Shown: in pieces, positions 7,044 to 14,632 of the stretch | Layout of the letters: each line of letters begins with the position of its first letter | How positions within the stretch are numbered: the first letter of the stretch is position 1 | IMG/VR virus record: IMGVR_UViG_3300018405_000070 | Coordinates: 1-21,801 of that record | DNA from: a virus | Length of the DNA stretch: 21,801 bases | Strand: one strand, 5' to 3' | The notes under the pieces: generated by a model | The model's database searches: none | What the model saw: the letters and a program-made list of their open reading frames with translations, nothing else | What the model was told of the DNA's origin: nothing | Position numbers and translations under genes: made by a program

Positions 7044-7121
7044 TATTAAATCCTCCTTTACGATTTTAACGAGTTACGTCTCGTAGTGTGTGGTTCGCGT
7101 TTTACCTCTCGCGAGTGAGGG
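7044..7121. other. Short intergenic gap before the scaffold gene
   Basis: Seventy-eight bases between the 38-aa gene and the scaffold gene. It contains the palindrome CTCGCGAG and a weak hairpin, ACGAG/CTCGT, but no T run, so I do not call a terminator. The scaffold ribosome binding site lies at its left end. Confidence 0.4.
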
Positions 7122-7238
7122 TTATTTGTCTTCTTCGTCTTCCTTTGTCTGCTCTTCTGTTGGTTGCGACAAGATGGTGATCGGTGAATCATCTTCCTGC
7201 CATCGTTCGACGAGCGTTTTTTGTTTTGGTCTTTCCAT
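7122..7238 (-). CDS. 38-aa acidic small protein downstream of the MuF-ART gene
   Basis: The ATG at 7238 begins an open frame of 38 codons: MERPKQKTLVERWQEDDSPI, then TILSQPTEEQTKEDEEDK. It has a good ribosome binding site, GGAGGAAT, six bases upstream, formed by the last codons of the MuF-fusion gene, and starts two bases after that gene's stop. The C-terminal half is strongly acidic. Small proteins of this kind occur between MuF and scaffold in many phages and their role is unknown. Because the upstream gene carries a possible ADP-ribosyltransferase toxin, an inhibitor role can be imagined, but nothing in the sequence proves it. Confidence 0.7.
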   Translation of the reverse strand: MERPKQKTLVERWQEDDSPITILSQPTEEQTKEDEEDK

Positions 7239-7240
7239 GA

Positions 7241-8815
7241 CTATTCCTCCAGTTCTTTTAGATAGACAATTAGCTGCTTACCACCGTTGCTTTTTTCGAT
7301 TTTATAAATCTCATGCTTGGCTTTTTTCGATATCACAACTTCATTTTCACTAAAATATTTAGAAATATGACGCACCGATGTACCTTGATTGGTTGCTTCA
7401 ACTCTAAACAATACCGACGTTTGTGTTCCGAACGTATTTTTTTCCGTGAATATTTTTGCTATTTTAACATCGTCGGTCCATGATGATGTGCCACCTTGTC
7501 TTAGAACGGTTCCTATTTTCAATTCTTCCACTGCTGATTGATTTAAACTTACACCTCTGTATAGTGGTTTACCCTCCCATTTAGGTGCTTTAGCGATATA
7601 CTCTTCTAATTTGTCGCTAATCTGTGATATTTCTGGGCGTTTTAATGTGCCGTTCTTTTGATATACTCGAACATCTGAGTAGGCATCAGTAGTAAAGTGA
7701 TACACGCTGTCTCTGTATTGCTTCGCTTCGGCGGTGCTGATGTTGAGTTCTTGGGATATGGTGTTTATGGCTCCTTGCTCATCTCGGCGTCTTAGGTGGC
7801 CTCTACGTGGTGTGTCTGGTATTGGCTCTGGTGCTGGTGCCACTGGTACTACTGGTGCAGGTACAGCAACAACAGCTTGTCCTGCTTTTGGTGTGCTTGG
7901 AATGATTCCCTTGTATTCCTGCCACTCGGTATAACTCATATTCTTGACCATTTCACCGGTCTCATTGTCGAGTCTTAATTCTGGCTCATATCCGTCGACG
8001 ACCGCGATGGTGGTGCATCTGCAGTTGATGTCTTCACTGGCGCGACCCATCAGGCGTGGTCCTTGCCCGATCGCTCCGGTCTCTGGTGATACGAATGCTT
8101 CCTCTGCTTCTACGGTTTGTCCATCCAGGAGCCTGTGGCTGTTTCTGGTGGCTTCATCCAGTGTTGAGAGCCAGCGTTTCTTGAGCTTTACCCCTACGCT
8201 TTGTGCTTCTTCGTATGCTTTTTGCTGCGATAGGCTGGAAGCTCGTCCGCCCTCGGTTCTTGCAATCCGTAAGGCTTTCTTGTAGTCCGCTTCAGTCAGG
8301 TCTTCTATGCGCTTGGCCACGTATTTATAACCTTTACCGTCAATGGCGCCTTGGATCAGGCTTTGTGTGGTGGTTCTTGCCAACTGGTTCGTGTTCTTAT
8401 ACAGTCGCTGACTGAGCGTTTTTCCGTCCACTGGGCTATTGACTACGCTCTTGATGTAGTCTTCATCCAGAAAGCTCATGGGTACGTTGAGTCCGTATTC
8501 CCCTTCGAGGCCATAAAACGTGGAATAATAGCCGTTTTGCGCCATGTTTCCTGTGCTCTCGGCTATGGTTTGAGTGACTATCTTGTTTGTACCTTCGAGG
8601 ATTGCTTGTATTTCTTGCCCTACGCTCAATAATCGCTCCACTTCAATGCGTTTGCTGAACGATAGCGTGTCGTATTCCTCAATGAACCCCTTAGCTTGTA
8701 CCTTGATGTCCTTGATCGCATTTCTGTAGGCCTTTACCAGCGCGTTTTCTGTCTTACTCATTGCGCTGGCGTTCAGTTCACCAAGGATATCTCGCCACTT
8801 ATTGCGTTGGTCCAT
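7241..8815 (-). CDS. MuF-type minor head protein fused to an ADP-ribosyltransferase domain
   Basis: A 524-aa protein. Residues about 1-300 are the SPP1 gp7/Mu F-type head morphogenesis part, with the core RTEGGRASSLSQQKAYEEA, then KRWLSTLDEATRNSHRLLDG, and the closing INCRCTT at 263-269. A low-complexity Pro/Ala/Val linker follows at about 309-336. Residues about 345-524 look like an ADP-ribosyltransferase: PLYRGVSL with R420 (NAD-binding arginine), GGTSSW around S444-S445 (STS-like motif), and F488-S-E490-N-E492 (ExE catalytic motif). MuF proteins enter the capsid and may be ejected, so the enzyme could act in the newly infected cell. The ART-coding part is more A/T-rich than the MuF part, suggesting separate acquisition. 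Confidence 0.88.
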   Translation of the reverse strand: MDQRNKWRDILGELNASAMSKTENALVKAYRNAIKDIKVQAKGFIEEYDTLSFSKRIEVERLLSVGQEIQAILEGTNKIVTQTIAESTGNMAQNGYYSTFYGLEGEYGLNVPMSFLDEDYIKSVVNSPVDGKTLSQRLYKNTNQLARTTTQSLIQGAIDGKGYKYVAKRIEDLTEADYKKALRIARTEGGRASSLSQQKAYEEAQSVGVKLKKRWLSTLDEATRNSHRLLDGQTVEAEEAFVSPETGAIGQGPRLMGRASEDINCRCTTIAVVDGYEPELRLDNETGEMVKNMSYTEWQEYKGIIPSTPKAGQAVVAVPAPVVPVAPAPEPIPDTPRRGHLRRRDEQGAINTISQELNISTAEAKQYRDSVYHFTTDAYSDVRVYQKNGTLKRPEISQISDKLEEYIAKAPKWEGKPLYRGVSLNQSAVEELKIGTVLRQGGTSSWTDDVKIAKIFTEKNTFGTQTSVLFRVEATNQGTSVRHISKYFSENEVVISKKAKHEIYKIEKSNGGKQLIVYLKELEE

Positions 8816-10343
8816 TTATTCCACCCGCTAACTGGTTGAGGTTTTGATTTAGGTTAGGTTGTTGTGCATTTGGATCCAATGGGTTGATCGGGTCCGTCCC
8901 CGCTCCTATGTTTGGAGTGTAGTCTTGCTCTTCGACCAGGAGCTTCACTTCGTCAAAGTCGAGTTCGAACTCATCACAAATTAGCTTGAGTGTTGTTTCG
9001 TCCCCAATGTGTGGAGCAGCTGCCAGGATAGCTTGAATGCGTGTTGCTTTAGCTTCCGCCTCGGTCTTCTCATTGAGCACAATGTCGTTTTCATTGACCA
9101 TGGTCTCGCGTGTGATATTCACGATGATGTCGTTGGATTTATAGTTGGTGCCTTTGCGTCGGTTGATATCGTCAACGATCAGGCGGTTCATCCAGGCCAG
9201 CATGGCGCGGAGCCTTGGCTCTGTCTTGTTGCACTTGAGGTCCAGGAGCGCATAGCGTGACTTGATCACCACGTTGGTGATGTTCCCGTCCCCTACTTGT
9301 GAGCTGTCAAAGCCCATGCCGAACTTGTAGATGTTCTCTCTGTCAATTTCCAGCTTCAGTTTGCGTGCCTCGACCGGAATGTTGACAGTTTGAATTTCAA
9401 GCCCGCCATCTTCGGAGGTCCCCACGGTCTTCTTCGCTTTGATGTTTTGACGCAGCTTAGATAAATCGTCGCCGTCAAAGCCCTTTACCACGTATATCGC
9501 GTCTTGGAAGTCGTGAAGGTTGTTTGATAGAAAAGCGTTCATGAGGTCATAGTCGTCAATGATCGCTTTGATTGGCTCCAGGTCCGTTGTTCCTCGGGCG
9601 TTGTTGTTTAAACGGTAGAATGGTATCGTCCCATAGGTCCGCCCTAAGACGCTGTTGTTTTCTTCGTCTATGGCCAGCACATGTGGGCGTGGGTTAGGCA
9701 CTTTGCTGTCGTCAAGTCCCATGTTTCCTTTGGCGTCTGTAACGAAGTAGGTCACGTCTTGCGCGGTCCACCGTTCCGCGTGAGTGATGGTGATTTCCTT
9801 GGTGCCATTCATGATCTTGCGGTCATAGTAGCGAATAAAGCCGACTGTTTCGTTGTCGTCATCCTCGATTGGAACCATCATCAGGCTGTCTGCTGTGTCG
9901 AAGGTCAGAATGTCTTCGCTTGTGGTCCGTGCGTATAGGTATTCGTGGGACTTAATGCTGGCCCCTTCCACCATTTCCTGTATGACCACTTGTAAGTCGT
10001 CGGTGTAGTATTCCTTGAGGGCTTCTTCCAGTCCCTCGGTCTCTTTCTTGTCCTCGACTTCCACCTCTACCGGGTTGCTCAGTAAGTATTGTACTTTCTG
10101 ATCCACAAGCTCGGTGAAGAACGGGTGCGGGATCTTAACGTTGCTGGCGTACTTGTCTTCCTTGAGCATGTCGTTCTCATCTACGTAAAAAATGCGATGA
10201 TTGAGAATGTCGTGCTGGTAGTCATAGTACTTGCGAGCTATCCGTGCTTTGCGTTTGAGCGGGTTATCTCGGTCTATGGTGATTGCTTTCTTGATTGCTT
10301 GACTTGCGACCTTTATATCCTTGCTCATTATTCCATCATTCAT
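8799..10343 (-). CDS. Portal protein (SPP1 gp6-like)
   Basis: A 514-aa protein, normal for SPP1-type portals. It shows KARIARKYYDYQHDILNHRI, then HPFFTELVDQKVQYLLSNPV, the usual N-terminal signature, and the central GYDSSQV-like segment GMGFDSSQVGDGNITNVVIK with a following long helix. Twelve copies form the DNA channel at one capsid vertex and bind the terminase. The C-terminus is Asn/Gln/Pro-rich. AGGAGGTAGACA precedes the ATG at 10343. It follows TerL and overlaps the start of the MuF gene by 17 bases. Confidence 0.93.
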   Translation of the reverse strand: MNDGIMSKDIKVASQAIKKAITIDRDNPLKRKARIARKYYDYQHDILNHRIFYVDENDMLKEDKYASNVKIPHPFFTELVDQKVQYLLSNPVEVEVEDKKETEGLEEALKEYYTDDLQVVIQEMVEGASIKSHEYLYARTTSEDILTFDTADSLMMVPIEDDDNETVGFIRYYDRKIMNGTKEITITHAERWTAQDVTYFVTDAKGNMGLDDSKVPNPRPHVLAIDEENNSVLGRTYGTIPFYRLNNNARGTTDLEPIKAIIDDYDLMNAFLSNNLHDFQDAIYVVKGFDGDDLSKLRQNIKAKKTVGTSEDGGLEIQTVNIPVEARKLKLEIDRENIYKFGMGFDSSQVGDGNITNVVIKSRYALLDLKCNKTEPRLRAMLAWMNRLIVDDINRRKGTNYKSNDIIVNITRETMVNENDIVLNEKTEAEAKATRIQAILAAAPHIGDETTLKLICDEFELDFDEVKLLVEEQDYTPNIGAGTDPINPLDPNAQQPNLNQNLNQLAGGINGPTQ

Positions 10344-10362
10344 TGTCTACCTCCTCTCTGGG

Positions 10363-11634
10363 CTAATATAGCCACTTGCTATTTTTCATAATGTCCTCGA
10401 GGGCATATCGTGCCGCGTCGATACTGTGATTGTCTTTGTCTGGGTATGTGCCTTTGAGGTTCCCGTGCTGGTCTCGCTCTAACTCATATCCGCTAAACTC
10501 GCGAGCTGTGTTTGGGCACCGCTCTGGGTCTATGATGATCTCGTTTAGATCCTGTAGCCATTTTATGCCGTGTTCCACGCTTCCTGGTCCTTTCTTCGCG
10601 CCTTTAATGCGCAAGCCCTGGTCTTTGAACTCGTTGTTTGTCCTTGGCTCTGCGCTATCGCCTGTGATGATCCCGTTGATTGTGTTTATCGCTTTGATTT
10701 TCGCCACGGCCTCTGCGTTTTTCAGTCCTGTTTGGTGTATTTCCGCAAAGATGTATAGTCGTCTGCGTGCGCTATCGAAGTACATCTCGCCATAATGGAG
10801 CGGGTCAGCTGCGAAGCCGTGGTCCAGTCCTCGATATACTTTGTCGAAGGTTTTGATTTCTTCGTCTGTGATGCGTCGTTTGGTAATGTTTAGGAAGACT
10901 TCCGCGCCTGTTCCTGTAACCTTGCCCAGGTAGGTGTGTTCGTACTTGGCTGGGTTGTGTTCTCTTAGGTACTCGGCTTCCTCGATGAATTGCCGTCCTA
11001 ACCACTTCTTGGGTACCGTGCGATAGTCGCTGGTGTGTACCATGGTGTCTGTTCGCATGGCTTGCAGGTCCACCTCTGCGTTGATCCAGTTTGTGGCTGC
11101 CTGTGGTGGGTTGTAGGTGTAGAATACGGATATATCATCACCGCCTCGCACCAGGGTTTGGTTGATCGTGTCAATGTCTTCTTTTCTGTCGAACTCATCT
11201 GCTTCTTCGTACCATATGAATTTGGCGTAGCCTCTTCTAAACTTGGAGGACTTAACCTTGCGAGGTTTGTCTGCTCCCTTGAAGATGATCTTTTGCCCAG
11301 TCGGTAGATAGGTCAGTGAGAGTGGGTTCTTGCTGTCATGCCATAAATGTGATACACCCAATATGTCAATTGCCCATAGCAGCTGCTCATACACGGATTC
11401 ACGCAGCGTCTTTCCTACTTTTCTTAGGATGACTGCGTTAGCGTCCGGGTCACCCATCATTCCGCGTATGATCTCAACGCTGGTGAATGATGACTTGGTG
11501 GATCCACGGCCGCCCTTCAGCCAGTAATAGGTGTATTTGCGTTTCTTAAGCGCATGGTGTACGGGATAAAAGGCCGGCGCAATGAGGTCGGTGAGTCTAA
11601 TTTGAGAAGTCGTCATCATCTTTGTCGTCCTCAT
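10363..11634 (-). CDS. terL: Terminase large subunit
   Basis: A 423-aa ATPase/nuclease that packages DNA into the prohead. The Walker A region is KGGRGSTKSS (about 40-49) and Walker B is FIWYEEADEF (about 139-148) with the catalytic Glu; a coupling-type segment SVFYTYNPP follows. The nuclease domain has RGLDHGFAADP, then ITGDSAEPRT, then DNHSIDAARYALED, giving the three acidic positions of the RNase H-like fold. The N-terminus is uncertain: ATGs at 11634, 11619 and 11616 are possible, and a GAGGA ribosome binding site fits the inner two better. It overlaps the terS end by about 40 bases and ends with TAG 20 bases before the portal gene. Confidence 0.94.
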   Translation of the reverse strand: MRTTKMMTTSQIRLTDLIAPAFYPVHHALKKRKYTYYWLKGGRGSTKSSFTSVEIIRGMMGDPDANAVILRKVGKTLRESVYEQLLWAIDILGVSHLWHDSKNPLSLTYLPTGQKIIFKGADKPRKVKSSKFRRGYAKFIWYEEADEFDRKEDIDTINQTLVRGGDDISVFYTYNPPQAATNWINAEVDLQAMRTDTMVHTSDYRTVPKKWLGRQFIEEAEYLREHNPAKYEHTYLGKVTGTGAEVFLNITKRRITDEEIKTFDKVYRGLDHGFAADPLHYGEMYFDSARRRLYIFAEIHQTGLKNAEAVAKIKAINTINGIITGDSAEPRTNNEFKDQGLRIKGAKKGPGSVEHGIKWLQDLNEIIIDPERCPNTAREFSGYELERDQHGNLKGTYPDKDNHSIDAARYALEDIMKNSKWLY

Positions 11635-12025
11635 CCGGAACGTCGTCGATGATCTGGACCAGGCCCACGCTTCCGCTCATGTTGATGTCCTCGATTGGTT
11701 TCTGTCCGCTTGTGTCACGGACGAACTCTGCTGATTTGACATCCCCTTGAATGGCTCGCTGGATCTGTGATATGAGTATCGCTTCGTTGACGGTAATATT
11801 TCGGCCTCTTAACGCTGCGAAGTTCTTGATTGACTCCACGTCGGCTGCTTTACCCGCCTTCATAGGCATGTCGAGTAAAATACCAAGGACTTCCTTCATC
11901 GCTTTCTTGCGCCGTTTCGTCTCACCGGACTTAATGCCTCCGATCCTGCCCAGTTCTTTGCGTTCTTCAGGTGTCATTTCCCCGAAGGTCTTAAATCCTG
12001 GGGGTTTTCTTGGGTTATCGCTCAT
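11597..12025 (-). CDS. terS: Terminase small subunit
   Basis: A 142-aa protein starting MSDNPRKPPGFKTFGEMTPE. It has the Lys/Arg/Gly-rich segment GRIGGIKSGETKRRKKAMKE, then TVNEAILISQIQRAIQGDVK and SAEFVRDTSGQKPIEDI. This matches the small-terminase pattern of Firmicutes phages (basic GGK-type region, helical core ending with DVKA.E..RDT.GQKP), which recognises the packaging site. The C-terminus is very acidic (DEDDKDDDDF). AAGGAG precedes the ATG at 12025, overlapping the end of the metK gene. It is the gene directly upstream of terL. Confidence 0.85.
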   Translation of the reverse strand: MSDNPRKPPGFKTFGEMTPEERKELGRIGGIKSGETKRRKKAMKEVLGILLDMPMKAGKAADVESIKNFAALRGRNITVNEAILISQIQRAIQGDVKSAEFVRDTSGQKPIEDINMSGSVGLVQIIDDVPDEDDKDDDDFSN

Positions 12026-12029
12026 AGTA

Positions 12030-13058
12030 TCACTCCTTGAAATGGCCGAAGCGTGCGAGCTCTTCGTACTTGATTTCTTTTAGTTTTAAATTGCGGATGA
12101 TGTTAGCTGGCGTGCTTTGTTTATAAAGTTCAGGTGGTACACTGATCACTCCAGCGTCTGTCTCGATATAAATGGCTAACGGCTCGACCACGCCTATTGC
12201 GTAGGATAATTGAACCAGCACCCACTTGATCAGCGGTGTTCGTGTCAGTATGTCTTTGGCAATATGGCGCGCCCAGTAGGCTCCGCTGCGGTCCACCTTG
12301 GTTGGATCCTTGCCGCTGAAAGCTCCACCGCCTACCGGTGCGAATGAATGGTAGGAGTCCACGACGATTTTGCGCCCTGTGAGCCCTGCGTCCCCGTCAA
12401 AGCCGCCTATTTCAAAGCGCCCTGTTGGGTTGATCAGGTATTCTTCCACTTCCACGTTATATTTGGCACATATCATGTTAAATTCCAGAATAATTCGTCT
12501 ATCACTCCACCCTCTTAGTATCTCGGTGTTTTGATAGCAGATGGTTGCTGTTTTAATGCGCTTGAGTCGCATGTCATCGTCGTAGTACCCTGTGATCTGT
12601 ACTTTTCCGTCTGGTTTGAACACCTCTGGGTATTGTTGGCGCAACTTGTCGTATTGTTGGCTGAATTCCTGGAGGATCACCTGGGCCTTGGGTAGCATTT
12701 GTCGGGTCTCGCGTGTTGCGTAACCGAACATCATGCCGTTGTCCCCTGCTCCTCCGACGTCATCATTGGTCCCCAGGGCTATATCTGGGCTCTGGTGCCC
12801 TATGTTGTCGATGATTTCATAATCTGTCGGGTAGCCCACGGCTTCGAGCACCATGCGTGCTATGTTTTGCACACAAGGTACAGCGGTGCTTGTTATTTCC
12901 CCGGTGATGAATATCTTACCTTTACCTCCGGCCACTTCTATGCCGCAACGGCTGTTCTTGTCTTTTTCAAGACACGCGTCCAGGATCGCGTCGCTGATCT
13001 GGTCGCATACCTTGTCGGGATGTCCCCGGAATACGATTTCATTTGAGTATAGCTTCAT
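12030..13058 (-). CDS. metK: Phage S-adenosylmethionine synthetase
   Basis: A 342-aa enzyme making S-adenosylmethionine from ATP and methionine. Family motifs are clear: GHPDKVCDQISDA at 12-24, GAGDNGMMFGYA at 103-114 (the usual Gln of GAGDQG is Asn here), GGFDGDAGLTGRK at 218-230, and GGGAFSGKDPTKVDRS at 243-258. It is shorter than typical cellular MetK proteins (about 380-400 aa), the savings being in loops and at the C-terminus. AAAGGAG lies upstream, and the start overlaps the stop of the methyltransferase gene as TAATG, so the cofactor enzyme and the methyltransferase are coupled. Likely role: supply of methyl donor for DNA methylation, or counteracting SAM depletion; this is inference. 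Confidence 0.94.
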   Translation of the reverse strand: MKLYSNEIVFRGHPDKVCDQISDAILDACLEKDKNSRCGIEVAGGKGKIFITGEITSTAVPCVQNIARMVLEAVGYPTDYEIIDNIGHQSPDIALGTNDDVGGAGDNGMMFGYATRETRQMLPKAQVILQEFSQQYDKLRQQYPEVFKPDGKVQITGYYDDDMRLKRIKTATICYQNTEILRGWSDRRIILEFNMICAKYNVEVEEYLINPTGRFEIGGFDGDAGLTGRKIVVDSYHSFAPVGGGAFSGKDPTKVDRSGAYWARHIAKDILTRTPLIKWVLVQLSYAIGVVEPLAIYIETDAGVISVPPELYKQSTPANIIRNLKLKEIKYEELARFGHFKE

Positions 13059-14362
13059 TACTTCGCTCCTTTCAGTTTTACTGCTTTCTTCTCAGTGAAG
13101 TTTTCCCAGCGTTGAATAATCACGTCCACGTATTTAGGGTCAAACTCCATCATGTAGCATGTGCGGTTCAGCTGCTCGCATGTCATGAGTGTGCTTCCTG
13201 ATCCTCCGAAAGGATCCCATACTATTTCGTTTTGTAAGCTGCTATTCTTGACCAATCGTTCAAGCAGCTTCAACGGCTTCATGGTTGGGTGAAGATCCGA
13301 TCGCTGAGGTTTGTCTTCGTGTATAACGGTTGTGCTGATGTCGTCGCTGTAAATCGCTTTTAGCAGCTACTTCATCTCGTCCTTGCTCAACTTGTTGATG
13401 TCAATGCCCTTGTCTTCTATGACCGTATTCTGTTTACGATCGTCCACGAAGTAGTGTGCGGCGCCTTCCTTCCATCCATAGAGGCATGGTTCGTGCTGCC
13501 AGTGGTAATCGTTACGGCTTAGGTTAAATGTATTTTTAACCCATATGATCGTCTGGGACAGCTTGAAACCTGCGTCTTGAAACGCTGATTGGAAGTTCAC
13601 TCGCTCAATGTCGCTATGGAACACGTAAACGACGCCGCCCGTTTTGATGTGCTTATAAGCCAGTGAATACATGTCAAACAGGAACGTGTAGAACTTGTCG
13701 CTGTCCATGTTGTCATTTAGGATCTGGTTATCACCTCGGCGAATGTTCTTGAATGCTGAGTCACCACTTACAAGTGTGTTGATCTTACGTTCATAGTTCA
13801 CGTTATATGGAGGATCCGTGACAATTAGGTCAGCTTGCTTGTCTTCCATTAACTTAGCCACATGATCTGGGTTAGTTGAGTCACCACACATCAGTCTATG
13901 TCTGCCTAATTGATAAACATCACCGAGCTTGGCCTTGGCAACGCTTGGTGGTGATATGTCAAATTCGTCTTCTACTACTTCAGGTTCTTGGTCCTGATCC
14001 TCTTCATCAAAGCCCAGGTCCATCATGTTAAAGTCGAAGAGGTCAGCCAGTTCTTGGTCGAGGAGTTCGAAGTCCCACTCGGCCTTCTCTGCGACCTTGT
14101 TATCGGCTAATCGGTAGGCTTTTATTTGCTGTTCGCTGAGGTCATCAGCCACTAAACAGGGCACGGTTTTCAGTCCAAGCTTCTTTGACGCTTTATACCG
14201 CGTATGCCCTGCGACGATGACATTGTCCTTGTCAATCACGATTGGGACCTTAAATCCGAACTGTTTGATTGACTCAGCCACGTATTTCACGGCTTTATCA
14301 TTCCGTCGTGGGTTCTTCTCATAGGGTATTAGGTCTTCAATTCGTTTATCTACGATATTCAT
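13058..14362 (-). pseudogene. ParB-domain DNA methyltransferase split by an in-frame amber codon
   Basis: A single reading frame of 434 codons with TAG at 13367-13369. Residues 8-95 are a ParB/sulfiredoxin-like domain (IPYEKNPRRN, then VAGHTRYKAS); about 145-331 carry N4/N6 methyltransferase elements with the catalytic DPPY at 183-186 and a target-recognition region. After the TAG the same frame continues with IHEDKPQRSDLHPTMKPLKL, then DPFGGSGSTL, the SAM-binding motif, to TAA at 13058. So the first product (331 aa) lacks SAM binding and the second (from an ATG at 13282) lacks a ribosome binding site and the catalytic motif. I chose the start at 14362, with AGAGAG upstream. The site could be a nonsense mutation, a leaky stop or a sequencing error. 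Confidence 0.85.
13367..13369 (-). other. In-frame amber codon inside the methyltransferase gene
   Basis: TAG followed by CTG, between the target-recognition part and motif I of the methyltransferase. The frame on both sides encodes conserved family sequence without any other disruption. TAG also ends terS, terL, the exonuclease and the primase here, so it is a normal stop in this genome. Confidence 0.8.
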
Positions 14363-14402
14363 TTGATTGCTCTCTCTTTCGCGTTGGTTTATGACATAAG
14401 AA

Positions 14403-14451
14403 AGCACGGCTTAAAATGAGGAAAGGAGTTAACCTCACATCTTGCCGTGCT
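14403..14451 (-). repeat. Nested inverted repeat upstream of the methyltransferase gene
   Basis: AGCACGGC at 14403-14410 and GCCGTGCT at 14444-14451 form an 8-bp perfect stem, with TGAGG (14417-14421) and CCTCA (14433-14437) nested inside. It lies between the leader terminator and the methyltransferase start. It could be a second RNA hairpin at the start of the late transcript or a protein-binding dyad. Confidence 0.55.
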
Positions 14452-14463
14452 GGGGGTATATAG

Positions 14464-14495
14464 AAAAAAGCACCCCGAATGGTGAGATGCTTTTT
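14464..14495 (-). terminator. Intrinsic terminator of the leader RNA
   Basis: In minus-strand RNA, AAAAAGCAUCUC pairs with GGGGUGCUUUUUU across a short ACCAUUC loop, using two G.U pairs, and the 3' arm runs into six U. On the plus strand the wobble positions become C.A mismatches, so the hairpin is built for leftward transcription. Confidence 0.8.
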
Positions 14496-14583
14496 CCTGA
14501 AAGGAACGTTTTGCCTATGAATTGAACGCTGGTCACGCGGTTTCAATGGCGCAGAGCACTCGGTTTACCTACTAACTCTACGC
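14464..14583 (-). ncRNA. Structured leader RNA or small RNA between the late regulator and late genes
   Basis: About 120 nt between an extended -10 promoter and an intrinsic terminator, without a convincing coding frame. Stem 1: GCGTAGAG (14583 to 14576) pairs with CTCTGCGC (14556 to 14549), 8 bp with one G.U. Stem 2: ATTGAA with TTCAAT (14521-14547), extended by CGC/GCG after a two-base bulge, with a GTGACCA loop. A short stem TTCC/GGAA (14494-14506) overlaps the A-tract of the terminator, so the two could be alternative. Location right after the ArpU-like gene suggests either a terminator-controlled leader of the late operon (compare lambda pR'/Q, or the cis-acting put RNAs of HK022) or a stand-alone small RNA. 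It is not a recognisable tRNA. Confidence 0.6.
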
Positions 14584-14587
14584 TATC

Positions 14588-14596
14588 ATTATAACA
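14588..14596 (-). promoter_or_regulatory. Extended -10 promoter (TGtTATAAT), late promoter candidate
   Basis: The minus strand reads TGTTATAAT, a perfect extended -10. No good -35 lies 16-18 bases upstream (AACACA at 17), which is typical of activator-dependent or extended -10 promoters. Transcription would start near 14581-14583, exactly at the foot of the first leader stem. It lies about 40 bases past the stop of the ArpU-like regulator. Confidence 0.65.
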
Positions 14597-14632
14597 CGTA
14601 AAATACGGCATGTGTTGGCCAACTTTTGGACA

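Noticed and set aside
7044-7121. Terminator before the scaffold gene
   Set aside because: It holds only a palindrome and a 5-bp hairpin, without a T run.
13367-13369. Genome-wide recoding of TAG as a sense codon
   Set aside because: TAG ends the exonuclease, terS, terL, the MuF gene and the 72-aa gene at ordinary junctions with overlaps or ribosome binding sites right behind, and reading through gives only short nonsense tails. A local explanation for the methyltransferase is better.
14346-14546. 66-aa minus-strand ORF
   Set aside because: It overlaps the terminator and inverted repeat and the methyltransferase start in another frame, and has no ribosome binding site.
14521-14583. tRNA gene
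   Set aside because: Some stretches resemble D-arm or T-loop wording (GTTCAATTC), but no seven-base acceptor stem or proper cloverleaf can be formed; two plain hairpins explain it better.
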